DNA of 64,000 bases from Halomonas ramblicola. Its GTDB lineage: Bacteria; Pseudomonadota; Gammaproteobacteria; Pseudomonadales; Halomonadaceae. The stretch's first letter is position 1. Every line of letters starts with the position of its first letter. This document shows positions 16,225 to 24,927 of the stretch, piece after piece. Below the pieces are notes generated by a model that saw nothing but the letters and a program-made list of their open reading frames with translations, searched no databases and was not told the DNA's origin. The position numbers and the translations under genes are program-made. The DNA lies in NCBI RefSeq assembly GCF_030409215.1, contig NZ_JAUFPL010000028.1, positions 301,630 to 365,629 on the forward strand, given 5' to 3'.

Positions 16225-17691
16225 TCACGATTCATTATACAGCACGCGCCTGAGCCGCGGGCTGACCAGCTCGCCGACCAGGGCGATCGCCACCAGCGCC
16301 GCCAGCAGCCAGGGCCAGTGCACGCCGAACTCCACCCGGGCGATGCCCAGGGCGTCGACGAAGATCACCAGGATACCGAGCGGGCTCACGTAGCGCGCCA
16401 TGAACAGCCACAGGGCATGCCAGCGCGGCGACAGGCCCAGCTCGTCGCGCAGGCTCTCGCTCTTCAGCACGAAGCCGGCCAGCAGCACCATGCCCAGGCC
16501 GCCCAACGGCATCATCCAGCGCGAGGTGAGATAATCGAGCCAGTCGAAAAAATGCCGACCGGCGAGCGTCCAGTCGGCGCCCAGGTTGAACGACAGCATG
16601 GCCAGGGTGCTGACCAGCCACAGCACGCTACCGGTGCCCCAGGCCGCGGTCCGCCGCGAGATCCCCCGATTGTCGGTAAGCCAGGAGACGGTGGCCTCGA
16701 CCATGGAGATCGACGAGGTCAGGGCGGCCATGGAGAGCATGACGAAGAAGAGGATGCCGAACAGGGTCCCCAGCGGCATCGCCTGGAAGGCCAGCGGCAG
16801 GCTCATGAAGATCAGCCCCGGCCCCTCCCCCGGGTCCATGCCGTTGGCGAAGATCACCGGGAAGATCGCCAGCCCCGCCATCAGCGCCACCAGGGTATCG
16901 GCGACGGCCACGGTCAGGGTAGTGCGGGCAATGGAGGCCCGCGCCGGCAGGTAGCTGCCGTAGGTGAGGATGGCGCCGGAGGCCAGCGACAGGGTGAAGA
17001 AGGCATGGCCCAGGGCCGCCAGCATGCCGTCGCTGGAGAGGCTGCCGGCATCGAAGGCGAACAGGAAACGCAGCGCCTCGCCGAAGCCGCCGGAGAAGAG
17101 GCCATAGACGATCAACACCCCGAGCATCACCACCAGGCCGGGCATCATCCAGCTCACGCTGCGCTCGATGCCCGCCTGCACGCCCTTGCCGACGATGGCC
17201 ATAGTGGCGAGCGTCACCAGGGTGCTCCAGAACCCGAGGTTCCAGGGGTTCTCGTTGTTGGCCGCGAAGATCGCCACCATGTCGTCGACGCTGCCGCCGG
17301 CCAGGCCGCCACTGAGCAGCTTCCACAGGTAGGCGAAGGACCAGCCGGCCACCACCACGTAGAACGACAGGATCATGAAGCCGCAGAGCATGGCCATCCA
17401 GCCCAGCAGCGACCACAGCGATGAGCCCCCGGACTCGGCCGCCACCCGCCGCACCGCATCGATGGGACTGCCGCGGCCGCGCCGCCCGAAGGCGATCTCG
17501 GTCATCATCACCGGCACGCCCACGGCGAGGATGCAGGCCAGGTAGACCAGCACGAAGGCGGCACCGCCGTGCTCGCCGGTCATGTAGGGAAACTTCCAGA
17601 TATTGCCCAGGCCCACCGCGGAACCGGTGGCCGCCAGGACGAAGCCCCAGCGGCCCAGCCACTGGGTACGGGATTGCGGGTTCGCTGTCAT
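16225..17691 (-). CDS. Neurotransmitter:sodium symporter (NSS/SNF) family transporter
   Basis: Sodium-coupled amino-acid-type transporter, LeuT fold, 488 residues, about 12 membrane segments. The TM1 signature WGFVLAATGSAVGLGNIWKFPY (residues about 15-36) contains the broken helix that binds Na+ and substrate in LeuT. TM6-TM8 are recognisable as ALGHAFFTLSLASGAILTYGSYLP and SMAALTSSISMVEATVSWL. The substrate is unknown; its position next to hpd makes tyrosine, tryptophan or another aromatic amino acid plausible (compare Tyt1). A long hairpin lies 37 bp upstream of the start. No strong Shine-Dalgarno is visible. Confidence 0.9.
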   Translation of the reverse strand: MTANPQSRTQWLGRWGFVLAATGSAVGLGNIWKFPYMTGEHGGAAFVLVYLACILAVGVPVMMTEIAFGRRGRGSPIDAVRRVAAESGGSSLWSLLGWMAMLCGFMILSFYVVVAGWSFAYLWKLLSGGLAGGSVDDMVAIFAANNENPWNLGFWSTLVTLATMAIVGKGVQAGIERSVSWMMPGLVVMLGVLIVYGLFSGGFGEALRFLFAFDAGSLSSDGMLAALGHAFFTLSLASGAILTYGSYLPARASIARTTLTVAVADTLVALMAGLAIFPVIFANGMDPGEGPGLIFMSLPLAFQAMPLGTLFGILFFVMLSMAALTSSISMVEATVSWLTDNRGISRRTAAWGTGSVLWLVSTLAMLSFNLGADWTLAGRHFFDWLDYLTSRWMMPLGGLGMVLLAGFVLKSESLRDELGLSPRWHALWLFMARYVSPLGILVIFVDALGIARVEFGVHWPWLLAALVAIALVGELVSPRLRRVLYNES

Positions 17692-17727
17692 GTCACACCA
17701 GGGGGATCACGTTGCTGTTATGGTAGG

Positions 17728-17768
17728 CCATCACGATGTCGGGCCATCCAGACCCGACATTGTGATGG
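17728..17768. repeat. 16-bp-stem inverted repeat between hpd and the NSS transporter
   Basis: CCATCACGATGTCGGG, a 9-nt loop, then CCCGACATTGTGATGG: a 16-bp stem with a single G/T pair. It has no T run on either strand, so it is not a standard intrinsic terminator. It sits 37 bp before the transporter start and 77 bp after hpd, so it could be an operator, an mRNA structure in the transporter leader, or a processing/stability element. Confidence 0.7.
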
Positions 17769-17844
17769 ATATTGCCGTGATTTGGCACTCGTCCAATGGA
17801 TTATTCTGATTCGATCTGGACGGGCAGCCGGGGGCGCCGCGGCC

Positions 17845-18942
17845 TCACTCGAGCACGCCGCGACGGATCTGGTCTTCCTCGATGGATTCGAAGAGCGCCT
17901 TGAAGTTGCCCTCGCCGAAGCCCTCGTTGCCCTTGCGCTGGATGATCTCGAAGAAGATGGGGCCGATCACCGTCTCGGTGAAGATCTGCAGCAGCACCCC
18001 CTCGTCGGGTCCGCCGTCCACCAGCAGGTTGAACTCGCGCAGGGCCTCCAGGTCCTCCTCGTGGTTGGGCACCCGCTCGTCGACCCGCTCGTAGTAGGTA
18101 TCCGGGGTGGTCATGAACGTGACCCCGTTGGCACGCAGCGCCCGCACCGTGGCATAGATGTCGTCGGTGGCCAGGGCCAGGTGCTGGATCCCCTCCCCGT
18201 TGTACTCGCGCAGGAACTCGGCGATCTGGGAGCTGTCATCGGCGGACTCGTTGATCGGTATGTGCATCTTGCCGCAGGGGGCGGTCATCGCCCGGGAGTG
18301 GAGCCCGGTCTTCTTGCCCTCGATGTCGAAGTAGCGGATCTCGCGGAAGTTGGCGATGCGGGTGTAGAAGTCGGCCCAGGCGTCCATCTGCCCGCGATCC
18401 ACGTTGTGGGTCAGGTGGTCGAGCACCTTGAGCCCAACGCTGTGATCGTTGGCGCCGCGACCGGGGATCGGCTCGAAGTCGATGTCATAGATGGTGCGCC
18501 CCTCGCCGTCCACCTGGTCATCGACGAAGTAGAGCAGCGAGCCGCCGATGCCCTTGATCGCCGGGATCCCCACCTCGCCGGGCCCGACCGGGTTCTCCAT
18601 CGCCTCGGCACCATGGGCCAGGGCATGCTCGAAAGCCTGGCGGGCGTCGGCGACCTTCCAGGCCATGGCGCAGGCGCTGGGGCCATGGACGCGCGCGAAC
18701 TCGGCGGCATGGCTTCCCGGCTCGGCGTTGAGCACGAAGTTGACGCCTTCCTGCTGGAAGAGGGTCACCTGCTTGGAACGATGCTGGCGGGTCTCGGTGA
18801 AGCCCAACCGGACGAACAGGCGACGCAGCGCCTCGATCCCCTCGGCGGTGGGCGCCGTGAACTCGACGAACTCGAAGCCGTGGGTGCCGATAGGGTTGGC
18901 CTTGCCGAGGGAAGAACCGGGTTGCTGTGCGGGTGCGTTCAT
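17845..18942 (-). CDS. hpd: 4-Hydroxyphenylpyruvate dioxygenase
   Basis: Fe(II) dioxygenase converting 4-hydroxyphenylpyruvate to homogentisate in tyrosine catabolism; cytoplasmic, 365 residues. The sequence starts NPIGTHGFEFVEFTAPT; the C-terminal catalytic half carries VGLKVLDHLTHNVDRGQM and GIQHLALATDDI, which provide the two metal histidines, and GVLLQIFTETVIGPIFFEIIQRKGNEGFGEGNFKALFESIE, which provides the glutamate. ATG at 18942 has GGAGG five nt upstream; a further ATG lies one codon earlier. The product of PhhC is its substrate, and two TyrR-like boxes upstream suggest control by PhhR. hmgA/fahA are not in the window. Confidence 0.95.
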   Translation of the reverse strand: MNAPAQQPGSSLGKANPIGTHGFEFVEFTAPTAEGIEALRRLFVRLGFTETRQHRSKQVTLFQQEGVNFVLNAEPGSHAAEFARVHGPSACAMAWKVADARQAFEHALAHGAEAMENPVGPGEVGIPAIKGIGGSLLYFVDDQVDGEGRTIYDIDFEPIPGRGANDHSVGLKVLDHLTHNVDRGQMDAWADFYTRIANFREIRYFDIEGKKTGLHSRAMTAPCGKMHIPINESADDSSQIAEFLREYNGEGIQHLALATDDIYATVRALRANGVTFMTTPDTYYERVDERVPNHEEDLEALREFNLLVDGGPDEGVLLQIFTETVIGPIFFEIIQRKGNEGFGEGNFKALFESIEEDQIRRGVLE

Positions 18943-19090
18943 CATGACCTCCAGGGGTTGCGGGAGCGGGCCCCGAACCGGCGCCGGGGTCTCCGTGACT
19001 GCTGTGGCCAAGCCTAGTGCAGGCCCGCAGCCCCCGGAACCGCCGGGACGCCCGTCGTCAGGCCTCTGTGGCCCTCCTCTGCCACCGCGC

Positions 19091-19108
19091 CGTCACGAAA
19101 TCCTTACA
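19091..19108. promoter_or_regulatory. TyrR/PhhR-like box (hpd distal-to-box 2)
   Basis: CGTCAC-GAAATC-CTTACA fits TGTAAA-N6-TTTACA in 8 of 12 positions, with the right half 5 of 6. It lies about 150 bp upstream of the hpd start and 72 bp from a second box. The same right half CTTACA recurs in boxes at 19163 and 31963. Confidence 0.4.
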
Positions 19109-19162
19109 CACACGGCCTGCCCGCCTTCTCTGCCCCCGGGATGGTGCGAAGACATGACAGGC

Positions 19163-19180
19163 CGTAAGGAAAACCTTACA
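19163..19180. promoter_or_regulatory. TyrR/PhhR box upstream of hpd
   Basis: CGTAAG-GAAAAC-CTTACA contains a perfect GTAAGG/CCTTAC palindrome with the TyrR spacing (TGTAAA-N6-TTTACA). It lies about 220 bp upstream of hpd. Along with the boxes near phhA it suggests PhhR control of tyrosine degradation. Confidence 0.55.
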
Positions 19181-19198
19181 CTCCGGCACCGCCCGCGC

Positions 19199-19348
19199 TC
19201 ACTTCCCCTCGAGCGGGGCCTCGACATCGTCCATGCCCTGCTCCCGGTCGATGCGGGTCCCTGGCTTGTCCACCTCCCAGCGTTGACGGCGCCGGCTCAC
19301 CACAACCGCCTGACTTTTCACGCCATTGGGTAGCTGGTCTATGCTCAT
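19199..19348 (-). CDS. Possible small protein (49 aa) upstream of hpd
   Basis: An open frame of 49 codons starting MSIDQLPNGVKSQAVVVSRR and ending acidic (DDVEAPLEGK), with GC-rich third positions like real genes here. It has no membrane segment or recognised domain. No clear ribosome-binding site precedes the ATG, so it is uncertain. It lies in the 496-bp gap between hpd and cfa, overlapping the probable cfa promoter on the other strand. Apart from this frame, the gap holds only the two TyrR-like boxes, a possible cfa promoter (TTCACG-N17-TATGCT ending about 19346) and the cfa leader. Confidence 0.35.
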   Translation of the reverse strand: MSIDQLPNGVKSQAVVVSRRRQRWEVDKPGTRIDREQGMDDVEAPLEGK

Positions 19349-19438
19349 TTCAAAGGTTCGCAGTAGGACTTTCTCGCCGGCGCTCGGCGAGCCGCGCCGC
19401 TCATGATGCCGCCACCACGTCTGGATCAGGAGGACTCC

Positions 19439-20593
19439 ATGACCAGTGATTCCCGAATCGGCCCCATCGCCCTGCCCGATACCCGTGCCCGGCGCGTCGT
19501 CGAGAAGCTGCTGGAGGGGTCCGGTGTCGCCCTCAACGGCGATGCCCCCCAGGACCTGCAGATCTTCCATCCCGATTTCTTCTCCCGGGCGCTGCACCAG
19601 GGCACCCTGGGGCTCGGCGAGGCCTACATGGATGGCTGGTGGGAGTGCGAACGGATCGACGAGATGGCCTGTCGACTGCTGCGCCACGGCCTGGGCGAGC
19701 GTGCCCACACCCGCTCCGAGCGGTTGATGTACCGCCTGCAATCCGGCTTCTTCAACCTGCAGAGCAAGGCTCGCGCCTACATCGTCGGCGAGGCCCACTA
19801 TGACCTGGGCAACGACCTCTTCGAGCGCATGCTCGACCCCACCATGTGCTACTCCTGCGGCTACTGGAAGGAGGCCGACACCCTGCACGAGGCGCAGCGC
19901 GCCAAGCTGGAACTGGCCTGCCGCAAGCTCGACCTCGCCCCGGGCATGAAGGTGCTCGACATCGGCTGCGGCTGGGGCAGTTTCGCCGAACACGCCGCCC
20001 GCCACCACGGCGTCGAGGTCACCGGCATCACCATCTCCCGGGAACAGGCCGAACTCGCCCGGCGGCGCTGCGCGGGGCTGCCGGTGGAGATTCGGCTGCA
20101 GGACTACCGCGACCTGGAGGGGCATTACGACCGTATCGTCTCCATCGGCATGTTCGAGCACGTCGGCCACCGCAACTACCCCGCCTACTTCCATACCGTG
20201 GAACGGCTGCTGGACGAGGACGGCCTCTTCCTGCTCCACACCATCGGCTCCAACAGCTCCGAGGTGAGCGCCGACCCCTGGATCAACAAGTACATCTTCC
20301 CCAACGGGGTGCTGCCCTCGGTGATGCATATCGCCCGGGCCAGCGAGGGGGCGCATCTGCTGATGGAGGACTGGCAGAACTTCGGCCCCGACTACGACCC
20401 TACCCTGATGGCCTGGCTCGAGAACTTCGACGCCCACTGGCACGAGATCGCCCACCGCTACAACGAGCGCACCCGGCGCATGTTCCGCTATTACCTCTCG
20501 GTGTGTGCCGGCGCCTTCCGCTCCCGCGACCTGCAGCTCTGGCAGGTGGTCTTCTCCCGCGGGCGCCGCGGGCGTTACGATGCGCCGCGATGA
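19439..20593 (+). CDS. cfa: Cyclopropane-fatty-acyl-phospholipid synthase
   Basis: Methylates unsaturated acyl chains of membrane phospholipids using S-adenosylmethionine, a stress and stationary-phase membrane modification. 384 residues, close to E. coli Cfa (382). The N-terminal domain (1-110) has FFSRALHQGTLGLGEAYMDGWWE; the catalytic domain has the SAM motif VLDIGCGWGSFAEH at 172-185, preceded by HYDLGNDLFERMLDPTMCYSCGYW and followed by FEHVGHRNYPAYF and IFPNGVLPS. ATG at 19439 follows CAGGAGGACTCC, a strong ribosome-binding site. Monocistronic. Confidence 0.95.
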   Translation: MTSDSRIGPIALPDTRARRVVEKLLEGSGVALNGDAPQDLQIFHPDFFSRALHQGTLGLGEAYMDGWWECERIDEMACRLLRHGLGERAHTRSERLMYRLQSGFFNLQSKARAYIVGEAHYDLGNDLFERMLDPTMCYSCGYWKEADTLHEAQRAKLELACRKLDLAPGMKVLDIGCGWGSFAEHAARHHGVEVTGITISREQAELARRRCAGLPVEIRLQDYRDLEGHYDRIVSIGMFEHVGHRNYPAYFHTVERLLDEDGLFLLHTIGSNSSEVSADPWINKYIFPNGVLPSVMHIARASEGAHLLMEDWQNFGPDYDPTLMAWLENFDAHWHEIAHRYNERTRRMFRYYLSVCAGAFRSRDLQLWQVVFSRGRRGRYDAPR

Positions 20594-20665
20594 CCGAGCT
20601 AACACAACCACGGTCGGTCCCGACTACGGCATGCCAAGCGAGGCCTCGGGGGTCATGGGGGACCG

Positions 20666-21313
20666 TCACAGGTGGTCGAGAAACCAGCGCGCGGCGTGGG
20701 CCTGGACTTCCTCGAGCTTGCCGGGCTCCTCGAACAGGTGGGTGGCGCCGGGCACGATGATCAGTTCGCAGGGCGCCGGCATGCGCGCCCTGGTCTGCTC
20801 GTTGAGCGCGATCACCGGAGCGTCCTCGCCGCCGACCAGCAGCAGCGTCGGTGCCCGGACGGCCGCCAGGTCGTCACCGGCCAGGTCCGGTCGTCCGCCC
20901 CGCGAGACCACGGCGGCGACCTCGTCCGGCCGCCGGGCCGCGGCGATCAACGCCGCCGCCGCTCCGGTACTGGCGCCGAACAGGCCGAGGCGCAGGTCGC
21001 GGGTCTGAGCGGCCCGGGCGACCCAGTCGACGGCGCCGGTCATGCGTGACCCGATCAGCGGTATGTCGAAGCGCAGCTCGCGGGTCCACTCATCGATGAG
21101 GTTCTCCTCGGCGGTGAGCAGATCGAACAGCAGGGTGGCCAGCCCCTGTTCGCTGAGGTAGCGCGCCACCCGACGGTTGCGGGTGCTGAACCGACTGCTG
21201 CCACTGCCGTGAGCGAACACCACGAGACCGCTGGCGCCGTCGGGCAGGATCAGGTCTCCCTCCAGGGCCACCCCGGCGGCCTGCAGCTCGATGGCGGAGT
21301 GGGAAGCGGCCAT
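20666..21313 (-). CDS. Alpha/beta hydrolase (dienelactone-hydrolase-like)
   Basis: Small cytoplasmic alpha/beta hydrolase, 215 residues. It has an oxyanion-hole stretch GLVVFAHGSGSSRFSTRNRRVARYL, a nucleophile elbow LFGASTGAAAAL (G-A-S-T-G), the acid candidate in LLLVGGEDAPVIALN, and the His in PGATHLFEEPG. This group often lies beside or fused to phosphoribosyltransferase domains; none is present here. Substrate unknown. It is a single gene convergent with cfa and divergent from recQ. Confidence 0.82.
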   Translation of the reverse strand: MAASHSAIELQAAGVALEGDLILPDGASGLVVFAHGSGSSRFSTRNRRVARYLSEQGLATLLFDLLTAEENLIDEWTRELRFDIPLIGSRMTGAVDWVARAAQTRDLRLGLFGASTGAAAALIAAARRPDEVAAVVSRGGRPDLAGDDLAAVRAPTLLLVGGEDAPVIALNEQTRARMPAPCELIIVPGATHLFEEPGKLEEVQAHAARWFLDHL

Positions 21314-21487
21314 GACGAACTCCTCCTCGTAATGCCTCGGATCGGCAGCCCCAGCCGACTCTGGACGACCGGGGCCAGTCCGCTCCTCCTCTGACTTGAG
21401 TGTAGCCCGGCGCGCTCACCGGTAGCGCGGTGAACCGTGCCGCCGGGCGGTGTATCCTGTGAGGTTCCATGGATCAGGAACCTTGAG

Positions 21488-23482
21488 ATGCACACCCTCG
21501 ACCAGACCCTGCAGCGTGTCTTCGACTACCCCGACTTCCGCCCCGGCCAGCGCCCGGTGATCGAGGCCATCGCCGCCGGGCGCTCGGCGGCGGCGATCTT
21601 TCCCACCGGCTCGGGCAAGTCGCTCTGCTACCAGCTGCCCGCCCTGCACCTGCCTCATCTCACCCTGGTGATCTCGCCGCTGCTGGCGCTGATGCAGGAC
21701 CAGTTGGCCTTCCTCGCCCGGCACGGCATTCCCGCCGCCAGCCTGGACTCAGGCCAGAGTCGCGAGGAGGCCGGCGCGGTGATGGAGAGCGTCACCCGCG
21801 GCGAGATCCGCATCCTGATGGTCTCGGTGGAGCGGCTCAAGAACGAACGCTTCCGCGCCTTCATCCGCCGGGTGCCAATCTCGCTGCTGGTGGTGGACGA
21901 GGCCCACTGCATCTCCGAGTGGGGCCACAACTTTCGTCCCGACTACCTGAAGCTGCCCGCCTATCGACGGGAGTTCGACATTCCCCAGGTGCTGCTGCTC
22001 ACCGCCACGGCCACGCCCCGGGTGATCGCGGACATGTCCGAACGCTTCGACATCGAGCCCGGGGATGTGACGGCCACCGGCTTCTATCGCCAGAACCTGG
22101 ACCTCGAGGTGGCGCCGGTACCCGCCGGGGCGCGTCCCCGCACCCTGGTGGAGTGGCTGCGACCGCGGCTGGCCGGCGACGCACCCCAGTCCAGCATCGT
22201 CTACGTCACCCTGCAGCAGACCGCCGAGCGCCTGGCCGCCTACCTGGGCAAGGCCGGGCTGCCCGCGGTGGCCTACCACGCCGGCCTCGACGGCGAGCGT
22301 CGCGACGCCATCCAGCGCGACTTCATGGCCGGCCGGGCCCCCTGCATCGTCGCCACCATCGCCTTCGGCATGGGTATCGACAAGGCCGATATCCGGGGCG
22401 TGGTGCACTTCGACCTGCCCAAGTCCATCGAAAACTACTCTCAGGAGATCGGCCGGGCCGGACGCGACGGCGGGCCCGCCGACTGCCTGATGCTGGCCGG
22501 ACGCGACAACCTCAGCGTGCTGGAGAACTTCGTCTACGGTGACACCCCCGAACGCCACGGCATCCGCCGGGTGATCGAGGCGCTGGGGCAGGCGGCGGGT
22601 GCCGACGGCGAGGAGTGGGAGCTCACCCTGAACGCCCTCTCCCAGCAGACCGACATCCGCCCGCTGCCGCTCAAGACCCTGCTGGTGCAACTGGAGCTGC
22701 GCGGCATCATCGCCCCGCGCCACAGCTACTTCGCCGACTACCGCTTCCGCCTCCACGAAGCGCCCGAGTCGCTGGTCGCCCGTTTCCCGGGCAAGCGCGG
22801 CGCCTTCGTCCAGGCCATCCTCGACGCCGCGCCCCGGGCCCGCACCTGGCACGCCCTGGACTTCTCGGCCCTGGAGCGACTGGGTGCCGAGCGGGGCCTG
22901 GACACCCGTCGCGGCCGGGTACTCACCGCCCTGGAGTACTTCGTCGACAAGGGCTGGATGACGCTGGAGAGCAAGCAGCTCACCGAGGTCTACCGGGTCA
23001 CCGAGACCGCCTTCGACCCGGACCGCCTGGCCGACGAGCTGCACGGCTACTTTCGCGACAAGGAGCGCGCCGAGGTCGAACGCCTGCACGCCATGCTCGC
23101 GCTGTTCGAGAGCGACCGCTGCCTCTCCCGCCGGCTCGCCGAGTGGTTCGGCGACGATCGCGCCCCCGAGCGCTGCGGCCACTGCTCGGCCTGTCGCGGA
23201 CACCCGGCCCGACTGCCCGACGCCGCCCCGCTGCCACCGCTGGAGGACCAGGACACGGAAGCCCTGCTGGGTGGTCTGCTCGAGCGCCTCGAGGCGGCGG
23301 GCGATGGTCACCCCGCCACCCCCGACCTGCTGGCGCGCTTCCTCTGCGGCATCACCACGCCGCTGTTCTCACGCCTCAAGGCACGGCAGTTGCCCGGCTT
23401 CGCCGCCCTGGAGGGTTACCCCTACGCCGAGGTGCAGGGTTGGCTGGAAGGTCAGTCGTCGGTGGGCGGCGCCAGGGTCTGA
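21488..23482 (+). CDS. recQ: RecQ-family ATP-dependent DNA helicase
   Basis: 3'-5' DNA helicase for recombination and repair, 664 residues. Motif 0 FRPGQRPVIEAI, Walker A FPTGSGKSL (Lys44), DEAH box at 137-140, and motif VI YSQEIGRAGRDG are all present, with the RecQ zinc cysteines in CGHCSACRG. The C-terminus carries a winged-helix region but no clear HRDC domain, so it is a RecQ paralogue type rather than a copy of E. coli RecQ. ATG at 21488 follows AGGAACCTTGAG. Its 3' end overlaps gltD by 31 bp tail-to-tail. Confidence 0.93.
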   Translation: MHTLDQTLQRVFDYPDFRPGQRPVIEAIAAGRSAAAIFPTGSGKSLCYQLPALHLPHLTLVISPLLALMQDQLAFLARHGIPAASLDSGQSREEAGAVMESVTRGEIRILMVSVERLKNERFRAFIRRVPISLLVVDEAHCISEWGHNFRPDYLKLPAYRREFDIPQVLLLTATATPRVIADMSERFDIEPGDVTATGFYRQNLDLEVAPVPAGARPRTLVEWLRPRLAGDAPQSSIVYVTLQQTAERLAAYLGKAGLPAVAYHAGLDGERRDAIQRDFMAGRAPCIVATIAFGMGIDKADIRGVVHFDLPKSIENYSQEIGRAGRDGGPADCLMLAGRDNLSVLENFVYGDTPERHGIRRVIEALGQAAGADGEEWELTLNALSQQTDIRPLPLKTLLVQLELRGIIAPRHSYFADYRFRLHEAPESLVARFPGKRGAFVQAILDAAPRARTWHALDFSALERLGAERGLDTRRGRVLTALEYFVDKGWMTLESKQLTEVYRVTETAFDPDRLADELHGYFRDKERAEVERLHAMLALFESDRCLSRRLAEWFGDDRAPERCGHCSACRGHPARLPDAAPLPPLEDQDTEALLGGLLERLEAAGDGHPATPDLLARFLCGITTPLFSRLKARQLPGFAALEGYPYAEVQGWLEGQSSVGGARV

Positions 23483-24927
23483 AGGCTCGGCGGCAACCGT
23501 GATGCCCCCATCAGGTAGGTGTCGATATGGCGTGCCGCGTCGCGTCCCTCGCCGATCGCCCATACCACCAGCGACGCCCCTCGGCGAGCATCGCCGCTGG
23601 CGAAGACCCCCTCCAGATCGGTCATCATGGTCTCGTCGGTGGCAAGTCCGCCATTGTCGGCAAGCGTCAGCCCCTGGTCGACGAACGCCCGGGCCTGGGC
23701 ACCCTGGAAGCCGATGGCGATCAGCACCAGGTCGGTGGCCATGCGGATATTCTCCTCGAGCACCGTCTTGTCCACGCGCCGTCCCTGGCTATCGAGGGTC
23801 CACTTGACGCGTTCGACGACCAGGGCATCCACAACGCCATCACCGTCGTCATCGACGAAGGCGGTGACATTGAGCGCAAACAGCGCCCGGCCGCCCTCCT
23901 CCAAGGCATAGGTCTGTTCGTAAGTGCGCGGCTGCCACGGCCAGGGGTTGTCGGCCGGGCGTGTCACCGGCGGTGGCTCGCGCACGCTGATCTGCGCCAC
24001 CTCCGCGGCGCCCTGGCGATGGGCAGTGGCCACGCAGTCGGCGCCGGTATCGCCCCCGCCCAGTACCACCACTCGCTTGCCCCGGGCATCGATCGCCAGG
24101 CTATCGCGGCCCGCCTGGCGGTGATTCTCGGCGGTCAGGTAGGGCATGCCGAAATGGATTCCCCCCAGCTCGCGCCCCGGCACCGTGACATCGCGATGCT
24201 GCTGGGCGCCGATCGCCAGGCACACCGCATCGAAACGTTCGCGCAACTGGGCCAATGCCATCGCAGGGCCGATCTCGACCCCGGTGCGGAATTCGATGCC
24301 TTCCCCACGAAGTTGGTCGAGGCGCCGTTCGACCTGATGCTTGGCGAACTTGAAGTCGGGGATGCCCAGGGTCATCAGCCCGCCGAGCGCCTCGTCGCGT
24401 TCGAATACCGTCACCTTGTGCCCGGCGCGGTTGAGCTGTTGGGCGCACGCCAGCCCCGCCGGGCCGCTACCGACCACCGCCACCCGCTTGCCGGTGCGTC
24501 GCGTCGGCGGCTCGGGGCGGATCCAGCCCCTTTCCCAGCCGCGGTCGACGATCGCCCGCTCGAGGCTCTTGATGGCCACGGCATCGGCGTTGTAGGCCAG
24601 CGTGCAGGCCGGCTCGCAGGGCGCCGGACAGGTATAGCCGGTGAATTCGGGGAAGTTGTTGGTGGCATGCAGCCGCGCCAGGGCCTCGCGCCAGCGGCCA
24701 CGCACCACCAGGTCATTCCATTCCGGGATCAGGTTGCCGATCGGGCAGCCGCCCATGCAGGTGGGCACGCCGCAATCCATGCAACGCTCGCCCTGTCGAC
24801 GCAGGTGATCCTCCTGCCAGCTCGGCGCATAGATCTCGCGATAGTCGCCAATGCGCTCGTGCGGGTCGCGCTTGCCGATCGGCTCGCGTGGATGTCTGAG
24901 GAAACCGTCGGGATGGTTCTCGTCCAT
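23452..24927 (-). CDS. gltD: Glutamate synthase small subunit
   Basis: NADPH-dependent beta subunit of glutamate synthase, 491 residues. It passes electrons from NADPH via FAD and Fe-S clusters to GltB. Iron-sulfur cysteines C49, C52, C57 and C61 (CMDCGVPTCMGGC) and TCPAPCEPAC; FAD motif VAVVGSGPAGLACAQQL; NADPH motif VVVLGGGDTGADCVA. The start overlaps the gltB stop (TGATG). Convergent with recQ, sharing its last 31 bp. Confidence 0.96.
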   Translation of the reverse strand: MDENHPDGFLRHPREPIGKRDPHERIGDYREIYAPSWQEDHLRRQGERCMDCGVPTCMGGCPIGNLIPEWNDLVVRGRWREALARLHATNNFPEFTGYTCPAPCEPACTLAYNADAVAIKSLERAIVDRGWERGWIRPEPPTRRTGKRVAVVGSGPAGLACAQQLNRAGHKVTVFERDEALGGLMTLGIPDFKFAKHQVERRLDQLRGEGIEFRTGVEIGPAMALAQLRERFDAVCLAIGAQQHRDVTVPGRELGGIHFGMPYLTAENHRQAGRDSLAIDARGKRVVVLGGGDTGADCVATAHRQGAAEVAQISVREPPPVTRPADNPWPWQPRTYEQTYALEEGGRALFALNVTAFVDDDGDGVVDALVVERVKWTLDSQGRRVDKTVLEENIRMATDLVLIAIGFQGAQARAFVDQGLTLADNGGLATDETMMTDLEGVFASGDARRGASLVVWAIGEGRDAARHIDTYLMGASRLPPSLQTLAPPTDD

